DNA from: Lachnospiraceae bacterium
GTDB taxonomy: Bacteria; Bacillota; Clostridia; Lachnospirales; Lachnospiraceae
Assembly: GCA_024405115.1 (NCBI GenBank)
Contig: JAKSPD010000002.1
Location: 83,684 to 147,683, forward strand
Reading direction: 5' to 3'
DNA length: 64,000 nucleotides
Shown in pieces: positions 17,275-24,624 of this stretch. Position numbers and translations under genes: made by a program. Each line of letters opens with the position of its first letter. Position 1 is the stretch's first letter. The notes below the pieces were generated by a model. The model made no database searches, had not been told where the DNA came from, and saw only the letters and a program-made list of their open reading frames with translations.

Positions 17275-18692
17275 TATTTATTATCCTCCTTCTTCTCTTC
17301 TGCTTCCTTGGCAGCTGCAGCTGCCGCAGCGGCCTGCTGTTCACGAAGCTTTCTTTCTTCAGCCTTTATCTTTCTCTGAGCTGCAACAAGCTTTCTCATT
17401 TCCTTGAAGCTCTGGGTAAGGGGTCTTCTTGCAGGACAGATGTATGAACATGAACCGCATTCCATGCACTCCATGCCGTTTAATTCCTCAAACTTCTCAA
17501 GGTCGTGCTTTGCAGCTGCCTTCTGCATTAAGGCAGGCACGAGGAATTCAGGACATACGTCAACGCATCTTCCGCAGCGGATACATGCAGTTGTGGGATT
17601 CTCTGAAACCTCATCATGAATGAAAGCGCATATAGCAGATGAAGGCTTTGTAACGGGTACATCGAGGTCAAAAAGTGCCTGCCCCATCATAGGGCCTCCA
17701 CAGAGGTACTTACCGGCATCTTCAATGCCTTCCTTAAGACCGCCTACTTCATCAAGAATTCTCTTGTAGGAAGAACCGAGACGTACCTTTACGTTTGCAG
17801 TTTCCTTAACCGCATCACCGGAAACGGTAATGACTTTCTGCATTAAAGGTGTGCTCAATGCAACCGCATCATAAATTGCGGCCAGGGTTGCAACATTGTC
17901 AACGATGCAGCCTGCATCAGCCGGAAGCATGGATGAATTAATGAAACGGCCTGTACATGCATTTATTAACTGACGCTCTCCTCCTTCGGGGTATTTGGTA
18001 AGAAGTTCCTTTACCTCGATGTTGGGTTCATGTGCACAGAGCTCCTTCATATGCTCAATGGCCTTGGGCTTATTGTTCTCAATTCCGATAATGCCCTTTG
18101 CCTGTGGGAACATGCTCATGCATATCTTAAGCCCCTCAACAATCTTTTCACCTTCCTCAAGCATCAGCCTGTAGTCTGATGTAAGCATTGGCTCACATTC
18201 TGAACCGTTAGCTATGAAGAATTCAATGGCGTCAGGGTTCTTGGGCATAAGTTTTACATGTGTGGGGAATCCGGCTCCACCGATACCCACAATACCTGCA
18301 TCTTTGATAATGCCCACAATTGTTTCCTTATCAAGACACGTCCAGTCTCTCTCGGTACCTATACCTTCAATTGTCTCAAAAAGTCCGTCGCTTGTAACTA
18401 CAACCGAATTAACGGCCACACCGCCTGTAGTCATTCGTGGCTGGATGATCTTTACAGTTCCTGAAACAGAAGAAATGACATTTGCTGAAACAAAACCGCC
18501 GGCTTCAGCTATCTTCTGCCCTGCAAGAACATGGTCCCCAACATTTACGACAGGTTTGGCAGGTGCTCCGATTCCCTGAGACATGGGGAAGACATAATCA
18601 CCGTCAAAAGAAAGCTCTCTTATGGCTTTATCCTCTGACAGTTCCTTGCCTTCATAAGGATGTGTACCGCCTTTGAAAGTAGAAAGGCTCAT
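17274..18692 (-). CDS. rnfC: Rnf complex subunit RnfC (NADH/FMN/Fe-S)
   Basis: 472 residues from the ATG preceded by GGGGGA; the open frame runs 20 codons further up but lacks a ribosome site. Motifs: GGTHPYEGK at the N-terminus, the flavin/NAD region IVGIGGAGFPTHVKL (about 125), and two [4Fe-4S] sets, CIRCGRCVDVCP and CMECGSCSYICPARRP. The last ~40 residues form an Ala/Glu/Lys-rich helix including a run of eight Ala, likely a coiled coil. RnfC carries the NAD+ reduction site on the cytoplasmic face. First gene of rnfCDGEAB. Confidence 0.95.
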   Translation of the reverse strand: MSLSTFKGGTHPYEGKELSEDKAIRELSFDGDYVFPMSQGIGAPAKPVVNVGDHVLAGQKIAEAGGFVSANVISSVSGTVKIIQPRMTTGGVAVNSVVVTSDGLFETIEGIGTERDWTCLDKETIVGIIKDAGIVGIGGAGFPTHVKLMPKNPDAIEFFIANGSECEPMLTSDYRLMLEEGEKIVEGLKICMSMFPQAKGIIGIENNKPKAIEHMKELCAHEPNIEVKELLTKYPEGGERQLINACTGRFINSSMLPADAGCIVDNVATLAAIYDAVALSTPLMQKVITVSGDAVKETANVKVRLGSSYKRILDEVGGLKEGIEDAGKYLCGGPMMGQALFDLDVPVTKPSSAICAFIHDEVSENPTTACIRCGRCVDVCPEFLVPALMQKAAAKHDLEKFEELNGMECMECGSCSYICPARRPLTQSFKEMRKLVAAQRKIKAEERKLREQQAAAAAAAAKEAEEKKEDNK

Positions 18693-18766
18693 ACTAAAAA
18701 TCCCCCTTAAAAAAATTAATAAATACTGTATTCCGTTAAAAAAAAAATACAATTAAAATACAATCT

Positions 18767-18801
18767 GTGTATATTCTAACACATAAATCTGGAATATACA
18801 C
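18767..18801. promoter_or_regulatory. Inverted repeat upstream of rnfC
   Basis: GTGTATATTC (18767-18776) and GAATATACAC (18792-18801) are a perfect 10-bp inverted repeat with a 15-base spacer, about 75-110 bases upstream of the rnfC ATG in an AT-rich stretch. It has no poly-U on either side, so it resembles an operator for a dimeric regulator rather than a terminator. A TAGAAT hexamer overlaps the arm nearer rnfC. Confidence 0.45.
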
Positions 18802-18868
18802 CCAAAGTTATATTTTTAACATTTTTTATTTTAGTACACAAGTTTATTGTATGTTTTTTAAATACAAA

Positions 18869-18900
18869 ATAAAAACAGAGCCGTTCAAAACGGCCCTGTC
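18869..18900 (-). terminator. Intrinsic terminator after the ABC exporter genes
   Basis: Minus-strand stem ACAGGGCCG / CGGCTCTGT around TTTTGAA, followed by TTTTTATTTTG. It lies about 35 bases after the stop of the second exporter gene and upstream of the rnf promoter region. Confidence 0.85.
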
Positions 18901-18934
18901 AGCAGAATTTCAAATATGACATGCATAAACTTTA

Positions 18935-20812
18935 TTACGTGAGCTCTGCTTTTCCGGTATAAAGTTCGTAATAGCGTCCCTTCTGTTCAAGAAGGTCATC
19001 GTGTGTTCCGCGTTCTATTATCTCGCCTTTTTCAAGGACCATTATTGCATTTGAATCACGGACCGTTGAAAGTCTGTGCGCTATGACAAACGTTGTACGG
19101 TTCTTCATAAGGGCATCCATACCCTTTTCAATATGCTTTTCAGTCCTTGTATCTACTGAGGATGTTGCCTCATCAAGTACCAGCACGGGTGCCTTTGAAA
19201 CTGCGGCACGCGCAATATTGAGAAGCTGCCTCTGTCCCTGTGAAAGGTTTGCCCCATCACCCTCGATCATTGTGTCATATCCTTTAGGAAGACGACGGAT
19301 GAAGGAATCTGCTGATGCTGAACGCGCTGCCTGTTTAACCTCCTCATCCGTGGCGTCGAGACGCCCGTAACGTATGTTTTCCATTACAGTGCCGGTAAAC
19401 AGGTGTGTATCCTGCAGTACGACGGCTATGTTTTTACGAAGTTCCGAAAGGCTGTAATGTCTTATGTCCACTCCGTCTATGGTAATGGTTCCTTCAGAAA
19501 TATCATAGAAACGGTTCAGCAGGTTCGTCACAGTCGTCTTTCCAGCTCCGGTTGAACCTACAAAGGCTATTTTCTGACCGGGATGCGCATAAAGGTTAAT
19601 ATCCTTTAAGACAGTCTTTTCAGGGACATATCCAAAGTATACATGAGAAAACTCTACATCACCCTTCATAGGATTCGGGATGTACGCATCGGGATCATCA
19701 GCCGGTTCAGGCTGCTCATCCATGACGGCAAACACTCTTTCCGCCCCGGCCAAAGCCGAAAATACGGATGTCATCTGGGTTGCAAGTTCATTTATCGGAC
19801 GTCCGAACTGGCGGCTGTAGTTAAGGAATACCGTCATTCCGCCTATGTCAAATCCACGCAGTACGCACAGAAGGCCTGCCACAACTGATGCACCCACATA
19901 TACCACCTGGTTTGAGGCATTTGAAACAGGACCCATAAGGCCACCGAAGAACTGGGCCTTCATCTGATTTTCACGAAGTTTCCCGTTTAATATCTCAAAC
20001 TCCTCTACAGCCGTTTCCTCATGGTTAAAGACCTTGATGACCTTCTGTCCCGTTACGGATTCCTCAATATATCCGTTAAGTGCACCCAGCGATGACTGCT
20101 GAAGCTTGAAAAACTTTGCACTGGCCTTGCTGACCTTAGCCACCGCAAAAATTGAAAGCGGTACAAGCAAAAGTATGACAATCGTAAGGATCCAGTTGGT
20201 ATAGATCATGAGTGCCAGTGTTCCGATAAGTGTCAGGACTGCTGAAAAAGCACTTATGATCGTGGAGCTTAACATCTGCCCCACGTTATCTATATCATTT
20301 GTAAAGCGGCTCATTATGTCACCACGTGAATGAGTGTCATAATACTTTATCGGCAGCTTCTGAAGCGCGTCATTGAGATCAGTCCTCATTCTTCTTAACG
20401 AGTTCTGGCCGACCCTCGTGAGAAGTCTCGACTGAATGTACATGAACATCGCACTCAGCATGTAAAGAAGAAGCATTATGGAAAGCGCTCCAACAAGCCC
20501 TTTCGCATCTCCCCTGCTTCCGTCAACCGGCGCAATGTACTTGTTGATAATTGGGCGAAGCATGTATGATGTCGCCAGGGTACATCCTGTTGTAAGCAGG
20601 GTACAGATGACCGCGACAACCATCCTCTTTTTTTCAAGGAATACATACTTCATGAGGCGCTTTATTGTCGCACCCCTGTTTTTAAGTCCCTTAGCCGCAT
20701 TCCTCTCAGCAGCCTCCCTGGCACCACGTGTCCCGGGGCCTCCCTGAACGGCTGCCACACGGTTGCCATATCTCTTCTGAAGGGAGGCTTCAAGCATTTC
20801 ATGTCTTGTCAT
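18935..20812 (-). CDS. ABC exporter half-transporter, catalytically competent ATPase half
   Basis: 625 residues: an N-terminal soluble lead of ~65 residues, six membrane helices (about 65-340) and an ATPase domain. Walker A GSTGAGKTTVTNL, Walker B VLVLDEATSSVD with the catalytic Glu, and switch IAHRLSTVRD with His are canonical, but the signature is LSQGQRQLL rather than LSGGQ. The ATG overlaps the previous gene by four bases (ATGA). Together they form a heterodimeric drug/lipid/peptide exporter of the TM287/288 or BmrCD type; the substrate cannot be predicted. Confidence 0.9.
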   Translation of the reverse strand: MTRHEMLEASLQKRYGNRVAAVQGGPGTRGAREAAERNAAKGLKNRGATIKRLMKYVFLEKKRMVVAVICTLLTTGCTLATSYMLRPIINKYIAPVDGSRGDAKGLVGALSIMLLLYMLSAMFMYIQSRLLTRVGQNSLRRMRTDLNDALQKLPIKYYDTHSRGDIMSRFTNDIDNVGQMLSSTIISAFSAVLTLIGTLALMIYTNWILTIVILLLVPLSIFAVAKVSKASAKFFKLQQSSLGALNGYIEESVTGQKVIKVFNHEETAVEEFEILNGKLRENQMKAQFFGGLMGPVSNASNQVVYVGASVVAGLLCVLRGFDIGGMTVFLNYSRQFGRPINELATQMTSVFSALAGAERVFAVMDEQPEPADDPDAYIPNPMKGDVEFSHVYFGYVPEKTVLKDINLYAHPGQKIAFVGSTGAGKTTVTNLLNRFYDISEGTITIDGVDIRHYSLSELRKNIAVVLQDTHLFTGTVMENIRYGRLDATDEEVKQAARSASADSFIRRLPKGYDTMIEGDGANLSQGQRQLLNIARAAVSKAPVLVLDEATSSVDTRTEKHIEKGMDALMKNRTTFVIAHRLSTVRDSNAIMVLEKGEIIERGTHDDLLEQKGRYYELYTGKAELT

Positions 20813-22647
20813 TTTGAAACCTCCTTATCATTCTTTAACTCATTCTGAACGGCGGCATACTCTGCCTCACTGTCAGCATCCATCTGTGAATAATAGATCT
20901 CACGGTATTCCTCACACCGCCTCATAAGCTGTTTATGATTGCCTATGTCGACTATCTTTCCGTCATCCATGACGATTATTCTGTCAGCGTCACGTACAGA
21001 ACCGATTCTCTGTGCAATTATGAGTTTGGTCGTATCCTTCAATGCAGTTGCAAAAGCCTCACGGATACGTCCCTCGGTAGCCGTATCAACAGCTGACGTT
21101 GAGTCATCAAGTATGAGGATCTTTGGCTTTTTAAGAAGAGCCCTTGCAATGCAGAGCCTCTGCTTCTGTCCGCCTGACACATTTGAACCGCCCTGTTCAA
21201 TCATGTATTCATATTCACCCTTGAACGAACTTACAAAACCGTCTGCCTGGGCTGAATCAGCCGCTTCCTTAACTTCCTCATCCGTTGCCTCTTCATTACC
21301 CCAGCGGAGGTTTTCCGCCACTGTTCCTGAGAATAATGTGTTGTTCTGAAGCACCATGCTCACTCCGTCACGAAGATTCTTAAGTGAATAATCCTTAACG
21401 TTTTTTCCGTCAACAAGTATTTCCCCGTCTGTAACATCAAACAGTCTCGGGATAAGCTGGACAAGAGTGGTTTTTCCGCAGCCCGTTGATCCGAGAATAC
21501 CTATTGTTTCTCCTGAATTGATCTTAAAACTGATGTCAGAAAGAACCTCGTCACCATCAGTACCTGCCGCCTCACGTTTAACCGCCACACCGGTTTCAGC
21601 GTCACGTTCATTCTTTTTAGGATAGATAAATGAAACGTTTCTGAATTCTATGCTTCCGGACATGACTTTCCTGTCGTAATCACAGCTTTCAGTTTCAGTT
21701 ATGTCAGGTATAGTATCAAGAACCTCGGAAGTCCTCTTAAGTGATACAACTGATCTTGCCGCCTGAAGGAAGATCATGGCAAACATCATGAGGGACGCAA
21801 GGATCTGGGTAATATAGGTAATGAAAGCGGTGAGGTCTCCGACCTGCATCTTTCCGTCTATTACCTGGTTACCACCAAACCATACTACGGCCACACTGGT
21901 AAGGTTCATGATTATCATCATTATGGGCATGACTGCAATGACCATGTTCATTGCATCCAATGCCTTCTGACGGAGCGCATCATTCTTTTCCGCAAACTTT
22001 ATATCCTCAAAATCATCACGTACAAAGGACTTAATTACACGCACATTTGTAAGGGACTCCTTAACACCATTGTTTAAAGCGTCCACTGCAGTCTGCATCC
22101 GCTGGAAGCGCGGGAAAGAAATCTTGAGTACAAGTGCAATCGTAATGATGAGTACCGGCATGGAAACAAGAAGAATTACCGCCAGGCTCCTGTTTATGGA
22201 TACAGCCATTATGATTCCGCCAATCATCATTCCGGGGCTTCTCAATGTCATCTTCAGTCCCATGTTGATGACAAGTGCAATCTGCTGGACATCATTTGTC
22301 AGCCTTGTAACCAGCGAACCGGTTGAAAAGTCATCAATATTGGCAAACGAAAAAGTCTGGACCTTTTTATATAGATCCTCCCTCAGATCCGCAGAAAAGC
22401 CTACTGACGCCTTTGCCGCAAAGTAGTTTCCAAGTGTTCCTCCTGTTATCATAAGAAGTACCGCGGCAATCATCACAAGGCCAATCTTAAGGATGTAACC
22501 AATATCATGGTTAGCAACGCCGTTGTTGATGATAAGGGACATAAGCTTTGGAAGCCATATCTCACCGAAAACCTCGGAAAGCATAAATATGGGAGCCAGA
22601 ATAAATGCCACCTTATATTTTTTTATGTATTTTGAATATCTGCTCAT
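20809..22647 (-). CDS. ABC exporter half-transporter, degenerate ATPase half
   Basis: 612 residues with six membrane helices and an ATPase domain. Walker A GSTGCGKTTLVQL and signature VSGGQKQRLC are normal, but Walker B ends ILILDDSTSAVD, with Asp in place of the catalytic Glu, and the switch His is Gln (IAQRIGSVRD). This is the degenerate half expected in a heterodimeric exporter; its non-catalytic Walker site would face the altered LSQGQ of the partner. No ribosome site precedes the ATG, and a TATAAT hexamer ends only eight bases upstream. Confidence 0.9.
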   Translation of the reverse strand: MSRYSKYIKKYKVAFILAPIFMLSEVFGEIWLPKLMSLIINNGVANHDIGYILKIGLVMIAAVLLMITGGTLGNYFAAKASVGFSADLREDLYKKVQTFSFANIDDFSTGSLVTRLTNDVQQIALVINMGLKMTLRSPGMMIGGIIMAVSINRSLAVILLVSMPVLIITIALVLKISFPRFQRMQTAVDALNNGVKESLTNVRVIKSFVRDDFEDIKFAEKNDALRQKALDAMNMVIAVMPIMMIIMNLTSVAVVWFGGNQVIDGKMQVGDLTAFITYITQILASLMMFAMIFLQAARSVVSLKRTSEVLDTIPDITETESCDYDRKVMSGSIEFRNVSFIYPKKNERDAETGVAVKREAAGTDGDEVLSDISFKINSGETIGILGSTGCGKTTLVQLIPRLFDVTDGEILVDGKNVKDYSLKNLRDGVSMVLQNNTLFSGTVAENLRWGNEEATDEEVKEAADSAQADGFVSSFKGEYEYMIEQGGSNVSGGQKQRLCIARALLKKPKILILDDSTSAVDTATEGRIREAFATALKDTTKLIIAQRIGSVRDADRIIVMDDGKIVDIGNHKQLMRRCEEYREIYYSQMDADSEAEYAAVQNELKNDKEVSK

Positions 22648-22655
22648 AGTTTCGT

Positions 22656-22661
22656 ATTATA
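22656..22661 (-). promoter_or_regulatory. -10 hexamer of the ABC exporter operon (possible leaderless start)
   Basis: TATAAT on the minus strand ends eight bases before the ATG at 22647. Transcription would then start at or within two bases of the start codon, which agrees with the absence of a ribosome binding site. The -35 region is weak (CACAAT at 17 bases). Confidence 0.45.
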
Positions 22662-22725
22662 ACACAAGGATTTTTTAAATTGTGAAAAATATGTGAAAAG
22701 CTTAATACCTTTCAATAAAAAAGGC

Positions 22726-22754
22726 TTGACAAAAGCCCTTTGATTAATTAAGAT
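22726..22754 (+). promoter_or_regulatory. Promoter of the tRNA cluster
   Basis: TTGACA (22726-22731) and TAAGAT (22749-22754) with a 17-base spacer, about 22 bases upstream of tRNA-Arg. Confidence 0.7.
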
Positions 22755-22776
22755 AGTTAAGCGTTGCAAAACGAGT

Positions 22777-22850
22777 GACTCAGTAGCTCAGCTGGATAGA
22801 GCATGCGCCTTCTAAGCGCAGGGTCGGGGGTTCGAATCCCTTCTGGGTCG
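22777..22850 (+). tRNA. tRNA-Arg (TCT anticodon)
   Basis: Cloverleaf with acceptor GACTCAG / CTGGGTC (one G-T pair), discriminator G, D arm GCTCAGCTGGATAGAGC, anticodon stem TGCGC / GCGCA with loop CTTCTAA, and T arm GGGGGTTCGAATCCC. CCA is not encoded. First of four tRNA genes. Confidence 0.95.
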
Positions 22851-22881
22851 TCGCCCGGCTTCATAAAGCAGAGCATTCTAT

Positions 22882-22956
22882 GGTGGGTGTAGCACAGTTG
22901 GTTAGCGCGTCAGATTGTGGTTCTGAAGGTCGAGGGTTCGAGTCCCTCTACCCACC
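22882..22956 (+). tRNA. tRNA-His (GTG anticodon)
   Basis: Acceptor GTGGGTG / TACCCAC with the extra 5' G(-1) at 22882 opposite C73, as required for tRNA-His. The anticodon stem is TCAGA / TCTGA with loop TTGTGGT, and the T arm is GAGGGTTCGAGTCCCTC. Confidence 0.96.
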
Positions 22957-22966
22957 CGTAATCTTT

Positions 22967-22999
22967 AAGCCGTTGCTTTTTAAGCAGCGGCTTATTCAT
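22967..22999 (+). terminator. Hairpin between tRNA-His and tRNA-Gln
   Basis: Ten-base stem AAGCCGTTGC / GCAGCGGCTT (22967-22976, 22984-22993) followed by ATTCATTT. It resembles a weak intrinsic terminator or an RNA-processing hairpin within the tRNA transcript. Confidence 0.5.
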
Positions 23000-23003
23000 T
23001 TCC

Positions 23004-23075
23004 AGGGCCATCGCCAAGCGGTAAGGCACAAGGTTTTGATCCTTGGATTCGTGGGTTCGAATCCCGCTGGCCCTG
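23004..23075 (+). tRNA. tRNA-Gln (TTG anticodon)
   Basis: Acceptor AGGGCCA / TGGCCCT, discriminator G, anticodon stem CAAGG / CCTTG with loop TTTTGAT (TTG), T arm GTGGGTTCGAATCCCGC. CCA is not encoded. Confidence 0.95.
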
Positions 23076-23201
23076 CTGTAAAACTGAGATAAGTCAAGCC
23101 CGAAAGGGCGCAGACGAATCCACTGTTTTGCGCACGTCGCGACGCTTAGCGAAACAAGCACAAAGTGCGCAGTTGAGCTTAGCAGAGCCGACGGCTGACA
23201 T
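23076..23201 (+). other. Structured spacer between tRNA-Gln and tRNA-Leu, no gene
   Basis: 126 bases, richer in GC than other spacers here. It holds several short self-complementary segments: GCCCGAAAGGGC, GTCGCGAC, AGCCGACGGCT, and TTGCGCAC facing GTGCGCAG about 30 bases later. No start codon with ribosome site is present on either strand. It may be a processed RNA spacer or a small interspersed repeat; I cannot tell which from one copy. Confidence 0.4.
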
Positions 23202-23283
<82 letters not shown>

Positions 23284-23286
23284 TAA

Positions 23287-23345
23287 AAGGCTGTTGCATT
23301 ATTGATGATTAATAATCAGTAAAGCGACAGCCTTATTATTTTGTT
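23287..23345 (+). terminator. Terminator of the tRNA cluster
   Basis: An 11-base stem AAGGCTGTTGC / GCGACAGCCTT (23287-23297, 23324-23334, one G-T pair) with a 26-base AT-rich loop is followed by ATTATTTTGTTG. The long loop is unusual, but stem and U-tract fit an intrinsic terminator. Confidence 0.65.
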
Positions 23346-23367
23346 GTTTAATGGCCCGTCATCAAAA

Positions 23368-23501
23368 TTTGTAATAAACACCTTTGCAGACGTTGTTTAT
23401 TACAAAGAAATTGTAATTATAGATGGTCCTGGGGCACTTTATTACAATTTTTGTTTGTGGGACTTGTAATAACTTGCTGTCAGTCGGGGCAGTTATTACA
23501 A
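23368..23501. repeat. Array of three inverted repeats sharing the core TTGTAAT
   Basis: Three consecutive perfect inverted repeats: 13 bp (23368-23380 with 23394-23406), 10 bp (23408-23417 with 23441-23450) and 11 bp (23464-23474 with 23491-23501). Each arm contains TTGTAAT or its complement, so six copies of the heptamer alternate in orientation within 134 bases. The loops differ in length and sequence. No other part of the window shows this motif at such density. Confidence 0.85.
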
Positions 23502-23845
23502 TTCAGCCTCAAGAAAACGGCCATTTTGAAGAAAAACTTGTAATATTCCCATGCCTTAATACCTGCGTTGTTCTGTCCCTCTAACTTTTTGAGTGCCTTG
23601 TAACCCATGCCTTCGCTTGCAGGGTTTGTTATGTTAAGGTAATATGCCCTAATTTTATCCCCGTAGCCACCTGCCTCCAACTCCCACGGACTTCTCAAGT
23701 GCGTTCATCCACTTGTCACGGATTTTGACGTACTCGTCTATGTCTTCCTTCAGCTTCACAGTGATCTCGTTGCCCTTTGAGTAGTTGAGGTCTCTCCGCA
23801 CCGCCTCGATGATGTCGTTGAAGAAATCCACGACCCTCTGTACGT
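23480..23845 (-). pseudogene. Frameshifted, 5'-truncated gene remnant (mobile-element cargo, unidentified)
   Basis: Reading the minus strand, one frame from about 23845 gives VQRVVDFFNDIIEAV... through KIRDKWMNALEKS. After a shift near 23680 another frame continues ELEAGGYGDKIRAYYLNITN... through KALKKLEGQNN to a stop at 23480. The first part has no start codon and begins exactly where a partial tRNA-Leu 3' end copy ends. Codon choice in the first part (GAC, ATC, GAG, GCG) is more GC-rich than neighbours. I do not recognise the family; a phage or integrative-element gene is likely from context. Confidence 0.6.
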
Positions 23846-23863
23846 CATGTCAACCGCATAAAA
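23846..23863 (+). other. Partial direct repeat of the tRNA-Leu 3' end (candidate attachment site)
   Basis: Eighteen bases match 15/18 to the tRNA-Leu 3' end at 23271-23288, including ten consecutive identical bases (CCGCATAAAA). The orientation is direct. This is the layout left by a tRNA-targeting integrative element, with the intervening DNA now decayed to under 600 bases. Confidence 0.5.
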
Positions 23864-23911
23864 AAACAAGACCAGTGTCATTTGTTGAAACACCAGTCTT
23901 GTTTTTTATGA
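23861..23911. terminator. Bidirectional terminator after the P-II gene
   Basis: Near-perfect long hairpin: AAAAACAAGAC-CA-GTGT pairs with ACAC-CA-GTCTTGTTTTT (one 2-base internal mismatch), with an A/T run on both flanks. It serves the minus-strand P-II gene that ends at 23917. Confidence 0.8.
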
Positions 23912-23916
23912 TGCAT

Positions 23917-24609
23917 TTACTCTTCTGCTTCCTCCTCAGGTTCCGGTTCAGCTTCCTTTATCTCATAGAACCTCATTCCCGCGGTACTTGTAACAGGAAG
24001 GCTCATAACTACGGCATTAGGCTTTGTACCCTCCCCGCATTCAGAAAGAACCGCCTGCATTATCCTATTCTTCTTTTCCTTTTTTGTGACTATATATACC
24101 ATTTCCTTTTCAGCGGCAAGCGTCACACCAAAGAAATCCTCAGTTCCGCGTGTACCTGAGCCTTTTGCATGCACAATGGTTCCACCCTGTGCACCGCCCT
24201 TTCTTGCAGCGATCATTATGTTGTCACTGTATCCGGCATTTGCGATTATAACGATAAGTTCATATGTTGTATCCTTCAAGGTCGATTCCTCCCCAATTGT
24301 AATTTCCTGACTGCCTGCAAGAAGCTTAAGCTGTCTAGCCCTTCCCACGCTTGAAAGCGGCACCGTGAAGACTATTCCGCGGTTTGGAAGGTCAATATCC
24401 ATCTCCTTTTCCAGGGAATCCTTTATCTTTACCCATGAATCCTTCGTGACAACCGTGTGCGTCACGGCTTTCGGCGTTGAATCAATGAATGCTGTACCGT
24501 GCCCGAGTGATATGAAATTCACGTCCGCCCCATATTTCCTATATATGGTAAGAATTCCGTTTAATTCCTCCCTGTTTGCGATGGAGACCATCATGTTATA
24601 TCTGTCCAT
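23917..24609 (-). CDS. Tandem P-II-like signalling protein partnered with a DUF1538 membrane protein
   Basis: 230 residues, about twice a GlnB. The first half (MMVSIANREELNGILTIYRK...) and second half (ELIVIIANAGYSDNIMIAAR...) each look like a P-II ferredoxin-like unit. The second contains the GGAQGGTIVHAKGSGTRG nucleotide-binding-like loop, and the chain ends in a poly-Glu/Pro tail. P-II proteins bind ATP/ADP and control transporters or enzymes. The gene is 15 bases downstream of a DUF1538 membrane gene, suggesting regulation of that protein. The usual uridylylated T-loop tyrosine region is not evident. The regulated substrate is unknown. Confidence 0.78.
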   Translation of the reverse strand: MDRYNMMVSIANREELNGILTIYRKYGADVNFISLGHGTAFIDSTPKAVTHTVVTKDSWVKIKDSLEKEMDIDLPNRGIVFTVPLSSVGRARQLKLLAGSQEITIGEESTLKDTTYELIVIIANAGYSDNIMIAARKGGAQGGTIVHAKGSGTRGTEDFFGVTLAAEKEMVYIVTKKEKKNRIMQAVLSECGEGTKPNAVVMSLPVTSTAGMRFYEIKEAEPEPEEEAEE

Positions 24610-24624
24610 TTATATTTCCTCATT

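Noticed and set aside
23340..23510. CRISPR array
   Set aside because: The repeats are inverted and of differing length with no constant spacer size; no cas genes are present in the window.
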